The notes under the pieces were generated by a model, which searched no databases, was not told the origin of the DNA, and was given only the letters and a program-made list of their open reading frames with translations. Positions 43,355 through 52,439 of a stretch of 64,000 nt of DNA are shown piece after piece. The position numbers and the translations under genes were made by a program. Within the stretch, counting starts at the first letter, position 1, and every line of letters begins with the position of its first letter. The DNA comes from CAMEGH01 sp052103595 (GTDB lineage Bacteria > Patescibacteriota > Saccharimonadia > Saccharimonadales > Saccharimonadaceae): contig JBQEKC010000002.1 in assembly GCA_052103595.1 (NCBI GenBank), positions 147,960 through 211,959 on the forward strand. The letters run 5' to 3'.

Positions 43355-44368
43355 TTATTGCCCTTGTTTCGCGTACGCAGCTTCCACTGCGTCTTTTTGC
43401 GGCTTCCACCATGCTTCGTTGGCAGCATACCAATCAATTGTTTGTTGCAAACCATCGCGCATACCCGTTTGTGTATCGGTGTATTGCGGTTCCCAGCCAA
43501 GCTCCCGGCGGAGTTTGCTTGAATCCATCGCGTAGCGCATGTCGTGGCCTGGGCGGTCGTTGACGTGGTCGTACCAGTCGGCGCCTTTGCCCATGAGTTC
43601 GCAAATCAGTTCAATCACCATCTTGTTGTTGACGTGGTCGTTGTCCGCACCAATAATGTACGTATCGCCAAGTTTACCTTTTTCGATAATAAGGTGCACA
43701 GCCGAGTTGTGGTCGTCGACATGAATCCAGTCGCGCACTTGCTCGCCAGTGCCGTAGAGTTTTGGTTTGATGTCGCTCAGGATGTTGGTGATTTGGCGCG
43801 GAATAAACTTCTCGATGTGCTGGTACGGGCCGTAATTGTTTGAGCAGTTGCTAATCGTGGCTTTAATACCAAAGCTGCGTACCCAGGCGCGCACCAGGTG
43901 GTCGCTGCCAGCTTTCGTTGACGAATACGGGCTCGATGGTTCATATGATGTCGTTTCAGTAAAGCGGTTTGGATCGTCGAGTTCAAGGTCGCCAAATACC
44001 TCGTCGGTGCTAATGTGATGCAAACGCTTATCGTGTTTGCGGACGGCTTCTAGGATCGTGTAGGTACCAATAATGTTCGTTTCGACAAATGGCCACGGGT
44101 TACGGAGCGAGTTGTCGTTGTGGCTTTCGGCAGCAAAATGCACCACGATATCGGTTTCGCTAATCAAGCGATCCATCAATTCAGCATCGCAAATATCGCC
44201 TTCAATAAATTCAATTTCATCACGCACGGGCGCAAGATTTGCTTCGTTGCCTGCGTAGGTAAGCTTATCGACAACAGTAACATCGTATTCGGGCTTGTTC
44301 TTGAGGGTGTAGTGTACAAAGTTCGCCCCAATAAACCCTGCACCACCTGTAATTAGCATTTTAGTCAT
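43355..44368 (-). CDS. rfbB: dTDP-glucose 4,6-dehydratase
   Basis: 337 residues, normal length. Rossmann start MLITGGAGFIGANFVHY, the STDEVFGDL catalytic block, YSSTKAGSDHLV with the YxxxK pair, and NNYGPYQHIEKFIP. It makes dTDP-4-keto-6-deoxyglucose. A -10 box 6 nt before the ATG points to a leaderless mRNA for rfbB-rfbCD. Confidence 0.95.
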   Translation of the reverse strand: MTKMLITGGAGFIGANFVHYTLKNKPEYDVTVVDKLTYAGNEANLAPVRDEIEFIEGDICDAELMDRLISETDIVVHFAAESHNDNSLRNPWPFVETNIIGTYTILEAVRKHDKRLHHISTDEVFGDLELDDPNRFTETTSYEPSSPYSSTKAGSDHLVRAWVRSFGIKATISNCSNNYGPYQHIEKFIPRQITNILSDIKPKLYGTGEQVRDWIHVDDHNSAVHLIIEKGKLGDTYIIGADNDHVNNKMVIELICELMGKGADWYDHVNDRPGHDMRYAMDSSKLRRELGWEPQYTDTQTGMRDGLQQTIDWYAANEAWWKPQKDAVEAAYAKQGQ

Positions 44369-44374
44369 GGTTCT

Positions 44375-44380
44375 ATTATA
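44375..44380 (-). promoter_or_regulatory. -10 box of rfbB
   Basis: TATAAT on the minus strand, only 6 nt before ATG 44368, between the Nudix gene stop and rfbB. Confidence 0.55.
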
Positions 44381-44385
44381 CCTTA

Positions 44386-44895
44386 TTACAGGAGTTTCTG
44401 TTGAAGCGTTTTAATGCCGTGTACGATATCTTCATCGTGCAATTTCTCAAGCGGCACCTCAGCCAGCGGGTAGGTAGCAATATCCGCCACATCATCTTGC
44501 GGCTGAAGGTCATTGGTTAAAAGGCGCGACCAAAAGAAGCTACTTAATATTGGTAATACCTCATTTTTGTAGGGGTAATTCCCTACTCCGCTTGTGAGGT
44601 ATTCTGGCGCAGTGTAATCGCCTGGCTTCAGCCCAAGCTCTTCTTCTAGTTCACGTGCCACGGCTGCTTCGAGCGGTTCGGCGCCATCAACAAATCCGCC
44701 AAACGAATCAAGCATGCCTTTACGCGGCTCAATACCGCGCACGGAAAGTAGTACTTGGTTATCTTCTGTGACAAAAAAGATTCCAACCGTCGGCGACGCA
44801 TTCGCAAACAAAATATGCTTATTTTCACATTCGTATACGTGTTGTTGTAGGTGTGTAAGCGGCGTGCCGCAGCGGCGACAAAAATTCATTTCCAT
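44386..44895 (-). CDS. Nudix hydrolase with zinc-ribbon start
   Basis: 169 residues. N-terminal CxxC (FCRRCGTP) and a later cysteine (YECENKH) suggest a small zinc site as in NudC. The complete Nudix box is present as GGFVDGAEPLEAAVARELEEELGL read in parts: G-x5-E at the start, RELEEELG at the end. It cleaves a nucleoside diphosphate linked to another group, possibly NADH or a nucleotide sugar. TATACT lies 6 nt upstream of the ATG. Confidence 0.85.
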   Translation of the reverse strand: MEMNFCRRCGTPLTHLQQHVYECENKHILFANASPTVGIFFVTEDNQVLLSVRGIEPRKGMLDSFGGFVDGAEPLEAAVARELEEELGLKPGDYTAPEYLTSGVGNYPYKNEVLPILSSFFWSRLLTNDLQPQDDVADIATYPLAEVPLEKLHDEDIVHGIKTLQQKLL

Positions 44896-44901
44896 AGTTA
44901 T

Positions 44902-44909
44902 AGTATACT
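44902..44909. promoter_or_regulatory. Symmetric divergent promoter
   Basis: The 8-bp palindrome AGTATACT gives TATACT on both strands: 44907-44902 for the Nudix gene (6 nt before its ATG) and 44904-44909 for the gene at 44942, which has AGGAG at 44932-44936. Confidence 0.5.
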
Positions 44910-44941
44910 AGATAAAAAGCAACCGAACGACAGGAGCAGAG

Positions 44942-45379
44942 ATGAAAGTTGTAATTGTAAGTGGATTTTTTAACCCGTTGCACGGCGGGCATATTGATAT
45001 GATTGAGGGCGCCAAAGAGCTCGGCGATAAGCTAATTGTGGTGGTAAATAACGACGAACAGCAACTTGTGAAGAAAGAAAAAATCATCTTAAACGAAGCA
45101 AATCGTTTGCGCTTGCTGCGAGCCTTGCGCGCGGTGGACGAAGTGATGCTGGCGATTGATGAAGATATGACGGTATGCGCATCGCTGGCGCATATTGCTC
45201 GCCAGCATCCTGGTGATGAGCTGGTGTTTGCCAATGGTGGTGATCGCCAATCGGTGGCGGATATTCCCGAAACCGAAGTGTGCGAGAAAAATAACATCAA
45301 AATGGTGTTTGGTGTTGGTGGCAATAACAAAGCCGATTCTTCAACACGAATTAATCAGGCGTTGGGGCACGCGAAGTAG
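44942..45379 (+). CDS. Nucleotidyltransferase of the cytidylyltransferase-like family
   Basis: 145 residues. It has the HxGH-type motif as GFFNPLHGGHIDMI at the start and the second motif STRIN near the end, where TagD-type enzymes have (I/T)STT(K/R)I. It transfers a nucleotide to a sugar or alcohol phosphate; candidates are RfaE/HldE C-terminal-like or TagD-like enzymes. AGGAG lies 5 nt before the ATG. The substrate cannot be told, but the true tagD is at 47797. Confidence 0.75.
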   Translation: MKVVIVSGFFNPLHGGHIDMIEGAKELGDKLIVVVNNDEQQLVKKEKIILNEANRLRLLRALRAVDEVMLAIDEDMTVCASLAHIARQHPGDELVFANGGDRQSVADIPETEVCEKNNIKMVFGVGGNNKADSSTRINQALGHAK

Positions 45380-45406
45380 CGAAAATGCTTAAAGCTAAAT
45401 ATAACC

Positions 45407-45415
45407 TGCTATAAT
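45407..45415 (+). promoter_or_regulatory. Extended -10 promoter of the LCP gene
   Basis: TGC-TATAAT, ending 10 nt before ATG 45426 with no Shine-Dalgarno. Confidence 0.6.
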
Positions 45416-45425
45416 AAATAGCATT

Positions 45426-46619
45426 ATGGCCACAAAAAAAGAATTGCGAGACATGCTGGAGTCAATTGCTCCGCTTGATGATATTGACGAACCAAAGCCA
45501 GATCGGAATTCGGGCCGCGGGCGCAAAAAACGCAAAAATAGCAGGCGTCAGCCGTGGTCGAAGCGTAAAAAAATCATCGTTTGGTCGATTGTGGCATTTT
45601 TCTCGATTTTGTTGATTATCGGCGGCGTGATTGCCGCGTACGCATTCCATAACGGCGGTAAAATCTTCCAGGGAAGTATGACCGACTTCCTAACAAAGCG
45701 CGAACCGCTGCAACGCGATGAATACGGCCGCAGTAATATCGTTATTTTTGGTACATCAGAAGATGAACAGGGCGACGCCAGCGGATATTTAACTGATTCG
45801 ATTATTATTTTGAGCGTTAATCAAGACACGCGTGTAGCGAATATGATGAGCATCCCGCGCGATTTGTGGGTGACTTACGAAGATTCATGCACCTTTGGTG
45901 GTGAAGGCAAGATTAACGCGGTATTTTTGTGTAAAATGCAACAAACACAGGATGACGAAGACGCTTCGGCGCATGCATTACAGCGCAAATTAACAGAAGT
46001 GACTGGCTTGGATGTGCAGTATTATGCACGTATGAACAATACTGTCATTCGCGATACGGTTGATGCACTCGGCGGAGTGGACGTAGAAATCGCCAGCCGT
46101 GATCCGCGTGGAATTTATGATATCAATACAAAAATTCAGTTTACGAATGGTACGCACCATATTGATGGCGACACCGCGATGCGCCTTTCGCGTGCCCGAA
46201 ATGCCAAGGGTGGATACGGCCTAGAGCGAAGTAACTTTGACCGTGAAAAAAACCAACGCGCCATTATTAAAGCTGTGCAAACCAAGGCATTAAGCACGGG
46301 GACACTAGCAAATCCTACGCGTGTCATTGGCCTGCTTGATTCGATGGGCGAAAATGTTCATACGAATATTCAAGGGTCAGAGCTACAGACTGTTATCTCG
46401 GTGGCGCAGGGAATTAACCCAAATGCACTAGAAACAATTGCGATTGGTGATAGCGAAAATAATCTTATGCAAACCGGTATGCACGGCGATCAAAGTATCG
46501 TACGGCCAGTGCTTGGGCTACTAGATTACACACAAATTCGCGAATTTATTTTGCAGCATGTACGCGAATCTGATGCTGCTGCCGAGGCTGAATCAGCTGC
46601 CAACAGTCCTTCTTCGTAG
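45426..46619 (+). CDS. LytR-CpsA-Psr (LCP) family wall-polymer ligase
   Basis: 397 residues. A long basic cytoplasmic start, one helix (about 50-72), and an outside LCP domain with SIPRDLWV, DALGGVDVEI, and ALRLSRAR-like AMRLSRARNAKGGYGLER, which hold the conserved arginines and aspartates for pyrophosphate binding. LCP proteins move teichoic acid or other polymers from the lipid carrier to peptidoglycan. It stands directly before the teichoic-acid-like genes. Confidence 0.9.
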   Translation: MATKKELRDMLESIAPLDDIDEPKPDRNSGRGRKKRKNSRRQPWSKRKKIIVWSIVAFFSILLIIGGVIAAYAFHNGGKIFQGSMTDFLTKREPLQRDEYGRSNIVIFGTSEDEQGDASGYLTDSIIILSVNQDTRVANMMSIPRDLWVTYEDSCTFGGEGKINAVFLCKMQQTQDDEDASAHALQRKLTEVTGLDVQYYARMNNTVIRDTVDALGGVDVEIASRDPRGIYDINTKIQFTNGTHHIDGDTAMRLSRARNAKGGYGLERSNFDREKNQRAIIKAVQTKALSTGTLANPTRVIGLLDSMGENVHTNIQGSELQTVISVAQGINPNALETIAIGDSENNLMQTGMHGDQSIVRPVLGLLDYTQIREFILQHVRESDAAAEAESAANSPSS

Positions 46620-46623
46620 GTTG

Positions 46624-46632
46624 TGTTATAAT
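46624..46632 (+). promoter_or_regulatory. Extended -10 promoter
   Basis: TGT-TATAAT, ending 11 nt before ATG 46644; no ribosome site visible. Confidence 0.6.
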
Positions 46633-46643
46633 TAGCGCTACCT

Positions 46644-47741
46644 ATGTATGCACTTTTGACGCTATTGAAGTATCTTGCCAGGGGATGGTATGCGCTCCTA
46701 AAGTTATTTCCGGTGCAGCAAAAAGTCGTATTAATGAGCCGCCGCCAATCTGCCACTTCGACCGATTTTCGCCTGCTGGCTGACTATATTTACCGCAAAC
46801 ATCCCGACTACTCAGTGGTGATTTTAAATCATAAGATGAAAAATAAATATCGCCACGTGCTGGATATTTTAGGTGAAATGTACCACTTGGCTACCGCAAA
46901 AGCAGTGGTGGTAGATAGCTATAATATTTCGGTGAGTATTTTAAATCATCGCCCAGAACTTATTATTGTGCAAATTTGGCACGCGTTGGGGGCGATTAAA
47001 GAATTTGGCCACCAGGTAATTGGGCGCAAAGAGGGCAGTTCGCATAAAATTGCCAAAAGTATGCATATGCACCGCAATTATACATATGTAACGTGCGGCG
47101 GCGAGCCAATGGTTTCGGTTTTTGCGGCTGCGTTTGCGATTTCGCCCGAGCGTGTGAAGCCGATTGGTATGCCACGGGTTGATTATTTGCTCGATCCAAA
47201 CGGTGCCACAAAAGCCTCTAGGCAATTCATCAAAAAACATGCCGCTCAATTGCAGGGAAGAAAGGTTATTTTTTACGCGCCAACGTTTCGCAAAAAAGCC
47301 AAGATTCACCCACGCAAACTAATCGAAGCAATTGATACAAAAAAGTATGTATTGGTTATTAAACAGCACATTCACGACAAAACTACCATCAAGCCGCAAA
47401 CTGGCGTAATTATTGAAAAAGACATAGACATTTTGGATATTTTGCCCGCAGCTGACTACGTTATTACCGACTATTCAGCGACCGCGTTTGAAGCAGCGGT
47501 ATTGCAAAAGCCTCTTTTCTTTTGGGCATATGACCGCGAAAAATACGCACATCGTCGCGGATTTGCGCTTGAGTATGATACAGAAATGCCGGGTATAATT
47601 TCTACTAGCGCAGCGCGTATTATGCAGGCGATCGAACAAAACGAAACCAGCCCGGCAAAGGTGCGCAAGTTTGCCAAGCGCTATGTGCAGGTGCAGGATG
47701 GCACGAGTACGCAACAAATTGTGCGCTTGCTTGATTTGTAG
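46644..47741 (+). CDS. CDP-glycerol glycerophosphotransferase family (TagB/TagF-like)
   Basis: 365 residues. It follows the family pattern: VQIWHALGAIKEFG early, IGMPRVDYLL in the middle, VIFYAPTFRKKA, and a late VITDYSATAFEAAVLQKPLFFWAYD. These enzymes add glycerol phosphate or ribitol phosphate to a lipid-linked acceptor at the inner membrane face. Its short length fits a TagB-like primase better than a TagF polymerase. The gene for CDP-glycerol synthesis follows. Confidence 0.85.
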   Translation: MYALLTLLKYLARGWYALLKLFPVQQKVVLMSRRQSATSTDFRLLADYIYRKHPDYSVVILNHKMKNKYRHVLDILGEMYHLATAKAVVVDSYNISVSILNHRPELIIVQIWHALGAIKEFGHQVIGRKEGSSHKIAKSMHMHRNYTYVTCGGEPMVSVFAAAFAISPERVKPIGMPRVDYLLDPNGATKASRQFIKKHAAQLQGRKVIFYAPTFRKKAKIHPRKLIEAIDTKKYVLVIKQHIHDKTTIKPQTGVIIEKDIDILDILPAADYVITDYSATAFEAAVLQKPLFFWAYDREKYAHRRGFALEYDTEMPGIISTSAARIMQAIEQNETSPAKVRKFAKRYVQVQDGTSTQQIVRLLDL

Positions 47742-47796
47742 AGGTGAGCGTGCTAAACTAGGGGAATCACTCGCCTATAAAAACAGAGGTAACCCT

Positions 47797-48270
47797 ATGA
47801 AACGTATTCTTACGTACGGCACGTTTGACTTAATGCATTACGGCCATATCAATTTACTAAAGCGTGCTCGCGAACTGGGCGATTACCTGGTGGTTGCGGT
47901 TTCGACCGAAGAATTTAACCGCCTAAAAGGCAAAGAAACCTATCATAATTACAACACGCGCAAAATTATGCTCGAAGCAGTTCGCTACGTGGACTTGGTG
48001 ATTCCTGAAACACACTGGGATCAAAAAATCGATGACGTAAAAAACTATCATATTGATACTGTTGTTATGGGGCACGATTGGGAAGGCGAAGAAAAGTTTG
48101 AAGTGTTGCGTGAATACTGTGACGTACAGTATTTGCCACGCACCGAAGGTATTTCAACTACTAAGATTAAAGACGATTTGAGCGATTTACGCGAAGATGT
48201 AAAGAAGATCGAAGAAAACGTCGAAGCAATCAGGGAAGATGTCGAAGCAGTTCGCGACAGGAAATGTTAA
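47797..48270 (+). CDS. tagD: Glycerol-3-phosphate cytidylyltransferase with coiled-coil tail
   Basis: 157 residues. Start ATG 47797 with AGAGGT upstream; the longer frame reads back into the previous gene. The first 125 residues match TagD closely: MKRILTYGTFDLMHYGHINLL with the HxGH, a GHDWEG block, and RTEGISTTKIK. It makes CDP-glycerol. The last 30 residues form a heptad coiled coil (LREDVKKIEENVEAIREDVEA in parts) ending RDRKC, which TagD proteins usually lack and may drive oligomer or partner binding. Confidence 0.9.
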   Translation: MKRILTYGTFDLMHYGHINLLKRARELGDYLVVAVSTEEFNRLKGKETYHNYNTRKIMLEAVRYVDLVIPETHWDQKIDDVKNYHIDTVVMGHDWEGEEKFEVLREYCDVQYLPRTEGISTTKIKDDLSDLREDVKKIEENVEAIREDVEAVRDRKC

Positions 48271-48282
48271 TTTAATAACATC

Positions 48283-49083
48283 ATGTGGAAATTTGCCAAA
48301 TTACACACAAAAGACCTAAACCGAATATTTTATTTGGCCAAGGCTGATTTGGTAAAAACCTACCGCGGCTCGGCACTGGGGTGGTTGTGGGCGCTTATCC
48401 AGCCGCTTTTGATGGTGGTGGTGTATTGGTTTGTGTTTCGCGTGGGCTGGAAGATTACTACTGGCGAAGATCAGCCAGACTTCTTCCCATGGCTACTTGT
48501 AGGTATGGTGGCGTGGTTCTTTATGACAGGGATGCTTTCAAAAGGTACGCGTTCACTGCGCAATTATAGCTATTTAATCACTAAAATGAAGTTCCCTGTG
48601 TCGATTATCCCAACGTTCGTGGCGCTTTCTGGCTTTATGGTGCACCTAGTACTACTGGCGCTGACGATGATCTTCCTAGTGTTCGGGTCGGATCATGGCG
48701 TGTCGATGTATTGGCTGCAGCTACCGCTGTATATGCTACTGATGGTAGCGTTTTTCATTGCATGGTCGCTGTTTGCGGCGCCACTGGCGGTAGTAAGCAA
48801 AGACTTTGCAAACTTGGTGCGTTCTGTAACACGCGTACTGTTTTGGCTCTCGGCAATTCTGTGGAATATCCAAACCGTTAATATCGGCTGGCTGCAAACA
48901 GTTATGCTGTTTAACCCAATTTCATTCTTTGTAGAAGGCTACCGCAAATCACTGCTTGGCACAGGCTGGTTTTTTGAAGACTGGAAGGCGCTCGCGGCGT
49001 TTGGTGTGATGTTTGTTATTATGCTGGTATTGGCCTACACCACGTTCAAACGAACGCGTAACGAACTGGTGGACGCGCTGTAG
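48283..49083 (+). CDS. ABC-2 exporter, membrane subunit (TagG-like)
   Basis: 266 residues with six predicted membrane helices. It has the family's early motif ADLVKTYRGSALGWLWALIQP. It should form the teichoic-acid-like exporter with the ATPase that follows 6 nt later. A second, separate exporter of the same family is at 25464-27497. Confidence 0.85.
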   Translation: MWKFAKLHTKDLNRIFYLAKADLVKTYRGSALGWLWALIQPLLMVVVYWFVFRVGWKITTGEDQPDFFPWLLVGMVAWFFMTGMLSKGTRSLRNYSYLITKMKFPVSIIPTFVALSGFMVHLVLLALTMIFLVFGSDHGVSMYWLQLPLYMLLMVAFFIAWSLFAAPLAVVSKDFANLVRSVTRVLFWLSAILWNIQTVNIGWLQTVMLFNPISFFVEGYRKSLLGTGWFFEDWKALAAFGVMFVIMLVLAYTTFKRTRNELVDAL

Positions 49084-49089
49084 GATTAT

Positions 49090-49821
49090 ATGATGAAAGA
49101 AGTAATACGATTTTCTAACGTAACAAAAAACTATCGCCTTTACACCAGCGATAAAAAACGACTACTAGCGTTGCTATTTGGTGATAAAATCCCGCACAAA
49201 ATCAAGCACGCCAACCGTAATATTTCGCTTAGTGTTAAGCAGGGCGAATCGGTAGCGCTACTTGGGCGCAACGGCGCAGGTAAATCAACGCTACTAAAGA
49301 TGATTACCGGTGTTACTTTCCCAACAAGTGGTGATATTCAGGTGGATGGGCGTGTTGGTGCGCTACTAGAACTCACCGCTGGGTTTGAAAGTGAATTTAC
49401 TGGCCGTGAAAACATCCGCCTAAAAGGGGTGTTGTTGGGTATGAAGCCGCGCGCCATTGCCAAAATGACACGCCAAGTAATTACCTTTGCCGAACTTGGC
49501 GAATATATCGACCAACCGCTCCGCACGTATTCCAGCGGTATGAAAGCCCGCCTCGGGTTTGCGATTCATGCGCATTCTAACCCAGATATTTTAGTCATCG
49601 ACGAAGCGCTAAGTGTGGGTGACGCTAAGTTTAGGGAAAAATCCCGCAAAAAAGTCCGTGAAATTATGGAACGCAACCACGTAACCGTGCTGTTTGTAAC
49701 GCATTCTATGGAATCGGCCAAGGAATTTTGCGACCGCGGCGTTGTGCTAAAATCTGGTAAAATTACGTATGACGGGCCAATCGAAAAAGCCATACAAGCC
49801 TACGAAAAATCACTAAAGTAA
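49090..49821 (+). CDS. ABC exporter ATPase (TagH/Wzt-like, short form)
   Basis: 243 residues. Walker A GRNGAGKST, signature SSGMKARLGFA, Walker B ILVIDEALSVGD, and H-loop THSMESA. Unlike the ATPase at 26274 it has no C-terminal sugar-binding domain, so it would not read a chain terminus. Start ATG 49090 (a second ATG follows at once). Together with the TagG-like subunit it exports the glycerol or ribitol phosphate polymer. Confidence 0.87.
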   Translation: MMKEVIRFSNVTKNYRLYTSDKKRLLALLFGDKIPHKIKHANRNISLSVKQGESVALLGRNGAGKSTLLKMITGVTFPTSGDIQVDGRVGALLELTAGFESEFTGRENIRLKGVLLGMKPRAIAKMTRQVITFAELGEYIDQPLRTYSSGMKARLGFAIHAHSNPDILVIDEALSVGDAKFREKSRKKVREIMERNHVTVLFVTHSMESAKEFCDRGVVLKSGKITYDGPIEKAIQAYEKSLK

Positions 49822-49832
49822 CTAAAAGAACT

Positions 49833-51068
49833 ATGCAGATAATTAAACGACCACTCCGAAGAATTGCCAAAAAATACCCCGCCGCCCGTAAAGCCCGCCA
49901 CTTTTATGTAGTGCAGCGCAATAAGGTTTTGCGCCAAGTGCACCGCTTGTATAAAGTAGAAGATAAAAAAGTTATCTTCGAAGCGTACAATGGTCGTTCG
50001 TATGCATGTTCGCCGCGCGCTATTTACGAAGAAATGTTGCAAGACGAACGTTTTGCCGATTACGAATTTATATGGGCATTTCGTAAACCTAAAAAATATA
50101 AACGGTTACTAAAAAACCCACGCACAACACTGGTAAAATACCGTTCACCACGCTACTACCGCACCTACGCACGCGCAAAATACTGGATCACCAACACCAT
50201 GATTCCTTTGCAAGTTACCAAAAAGCCAGCGCAAGTGCTACTGCAATGCTGGCACGGCACACCGCTCAAACGCCTGCGAAACGACATTATAGAAAATACA
50301 AAAAATGCCATGAACTCGCTCGAGGATTTTGTGCGCAAAAACAAGGCAGATACAGCACGGTATGATTACATGATCTCGCCCTCGAAGTTTGCAAGTGAGA
50401 AGTTTACGTCCGCGTTTGGACTAAAAGAGTTAGGTAAGCAGGATATTCTTATTGAAACAGGCTATCCGCGGAATGATTTTTTATTTACTTATACACAAAA
50501 AGATGTCGACACGGCTAAAAATAAACTTAACCTACCAAGAGATAACCGTAAAATTTTACTCTATGCACCAACCTGGCGCGATGATCAACATACTGCAGAA
50601 GATGGCTATATTTACGAGTCGCCTGTCGACTTTGACTATTTGCAAAAAGAGTTGAGTAGCGAATATATTATTTTGTTTAGGGCGCATTACATGGTGGCTG
50701 ATAAGTTTGATTTTAAAAAATACGAAGGGTTTGTTTATAACGCATCGAAAGTTGATGATGTGAACGACCTTTATATTATTAGCGATGCGCTTATTACCGA
50801 CTATTCTAGCGTGTTCTTTGATTTTGCGAATTTACGTCGCCCTATTCACTTTTTCATGTATGATAAGAAGTACTATAAAGAGGAGCTGCGCGGTTTCTAT
50901 CTAGACCTAGCAGAGTTGCCAGGCAAGATTGTCGAGACAGAAAAAGATTTAGTAGCAGATATCCGGTGTGGTAAAATGAGTGATAATTATGATGCGTTTT
51001 GCAACAAGTTTACATATCTAGATGATGATAATGCGGCCGGAAGGGTAATAGAAAGGATTTATTTATGA
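49833..51068 (+). CDS. CDP-glycerol glycerophosphotransferase family (TagF-like)
   Basis: 411 residues. A basic, helical N-terminus (KRPLRRIAKKYPAARKAR) that may bind the membrane. Family motifs: VIFEAYNGRSYACSPRAIYE, LLQCWHGTPLKRL, GYPRNDFL, LLYAPTWRDD, and ITDYSSVFFDFANL. It adds glycerol phosphate or ribitol phosphate units. Codon use shifts inside the gene: the first part is rich in CGC and GCC, the second in ATA/AGA-type codons. Overlaps the next gene by 4 nt. Confidence 0.87.
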   Translation: MQIIKRPLRRIAKKYPAARKARHFYVVQRNKVLRQVHRLYKVEDKKVIFEAYNGRSYACSPRAIYEEMLQDERFADYEFIWAFRKPKKYKRLLKNPRTTLVKYRSPRYYRTYARAKYWITNTMIPLQVTKKPAQVLLQCWHGTPLKRLRNDIIENTKNAMNSLEDFVRKNKADTARYDYMISPSKFASEKFTSAFGLKELGKQDILIETGYPRNDFLFTYTQKDVDTAKNKLNLPRDNRKILLYAPTWRDDQHTAEDGYIYESPVDFDYLQKELSSEYIILFRAHYMVADKFDFKKYEGFVYNASKVDDVNDLYIISDALITDYSSVFFDFANLRRPIHFFMYDKKYYKEELRGFYLDLAELPGKIVETEKDLVADIRCGKMSDNYDAFCNKFTYLDDDNAAGRVIERIYL

Positions 51069-52432
51069 AGAATGTAGCCATTATTCTTGCAGGTGGAGTT
51101 GGAGTTCGGATGAAATTGGGTATGCCGAAACAGTTCCTGAAGATAGCAGGGAGACCCATAATCGAACATACAATCAAGACGTTTCAGGATAATGACAATA
51201 TAGATGATATAATAATAATGATAACCCCTGGGTACGTAGCTGATATTAAATACATCAAGAAAATATATCCAAAAGTCTCACAAATACTTGAAGGGGGCGA
51301 GACAAGAAATGATACAACACAAATTGCTATAGATAGTATTAAGGGTGAGTGTAACGTATTGATGCATGATGCAGTACGTCCGTTTGTATCAGATGCCATT
51401 ATTTCGCGGTGCATTGACAAGCTTGAGACCTACAAAGCCGTAGATGTCGCTATTCAGTCGGCGGATACTATTATTAAGGTAAATGATGGCATTATAGAGT
51501 CTATTCCAGACAGGTCTCTCTTGAGGAGGGGGCAGACGCCTCAGGCTTTTCGTCTATCAACGATTAAAAAAGCATATGCTCGCGCTAAGATGGACGGTGA
51601 CTTTCGTGCGACGGATGACTGTGGCGTAGTTGTTAAATATTTGCCAGATATTCCTGTGGCTGTTGTCGAAGGAGATGAAAGCAACATCAAAGTAACCAAC
51701 CCACTGGATGCATCAGTTGCAGACAAGCTATTCCAAATGAGTACCGCGGAGCTGTCAACGTTGACGGATGCCGTTCGCAAAAAGCTTTTTGCGAACAAGG
51801 TGGTCGTCGTGTTTGGCGGTGGCTATGGTATAGGTGCAGAGATAACTCAAATCGCTAAGCAATGCGGGGCGAAGCCATATGGCTTTAGTCGAACCACAAC
51901 CAACACAGATATTTCTAATGTTGATGATGTGCGCAAGGCCTTGGAATCGGTGTATGGGCACGAGGGCGGTATTGATTACGTCGTAAACACAGCAGGAGTA
52001 CTGACAATGAGTTCTATGGACGATCTTGACATAGACTCTATTAATTCATCGATACTAACCAACTACATTGCACCGGTGATGATAGCTAAACTCTCGAAGC
52101 CATATCTCAAAGAGTCGTCTGGTCAGCTTCTTCTGTTTACATCTAGCTCGTATACGAGGGGGAGGGCAAACTACAGCCTCTATTCTTCGAGCAAAGCCGC
52201 CATAGTGAATCTAACTCAGGCACTGGCTGAAGAATGGCATGATGAACACATAAGGATTAACTGTATCAACCCAGAGAGGACGGCCACACCGATGAGACAC
52301 AGCGCCTTTGGCGATGAAGACCCGGCAACCCTATTATCAGCAACAACAGTTGCTCAGGCCTCCATAGACGCTCTCTTGAGTAAGCACACTGGCCAGATAT
52401 TTGATGTGAGACGTAGTCGCGTAAGTGATTAG
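51065..52432 (+). CDS. Fused cytidylyltransferase and SDR reductase, probable CDP-ribitol synthase (TarI-TarJ/Bcs1-like)
   Basis: 455 residues. Residues 1-225 are an IspD/TarI-type cytidylyltransferase (IILAGGVGVRMKLGMPKQF, MHDAVRPFV, DDCGVVVK). Residues about 235-455 are a short-chain dehydrogenase (VVFGGGYGIGAE, NTAGVL, and YSLYSSSKAA with the YxxxK pair). The same order is found in Haemophilus Bcs1, where the reductase makes ribitol-5-phosphate from ribulose-5-phosphate and the transferase makes CDP-ribitol. The teichoic-acid setting favours this over a role in isoprenoid synthesis. Many ATA and AGG codons suggest transfer. Confidence 0.82.
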   Translation: MKNVAIILAGGVGVRMKLGMPKQFLKIAGRPIIEHTIKTFQDNDNIDDIIIMITPGYVADIKYIKKIYPKVSQILEGGETRNDTTQIAIDSIKGECNVLMHDAVRPFVSDAIISRCIDKLETYKAVDVAIQSADTIIKVNDGIIESIPDRSLLRRGQTPQAFRLSTIKKAYARAKMDGDFRATDDCGVVVKYLPDIPVAVVEGDESNIKVTNPLDASVADKLFQMSTAELSTLTDAVRKKLFANKVVVVFGGGYGIGAEITQIAKQCGAKPYGFSRTTTNTDISNVDDVRKALESVYGHEGGIDYVVNTAGVLTMSSMDDLDIDSINSSILTNYIAPVMIAKLSKPYLKESSGQLLLFTSSSYTRGRANYSLYSSSKAAIVNLTQALAEEWHDEHIRINCINPERTATPMRHSAFGDEDPATLLSATTVAQASIDALLSKHTGQIFDVRRSRVSD

Positions 52433-52439
52433 GGGGTGA

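Noticed and set aside
51065..52432. IspD of the methylerythritol phosphate pathway
   Set aside because: The fusion to an SDR domain and the position among TagF-like genes fit a CDP-ribitol synthase better.
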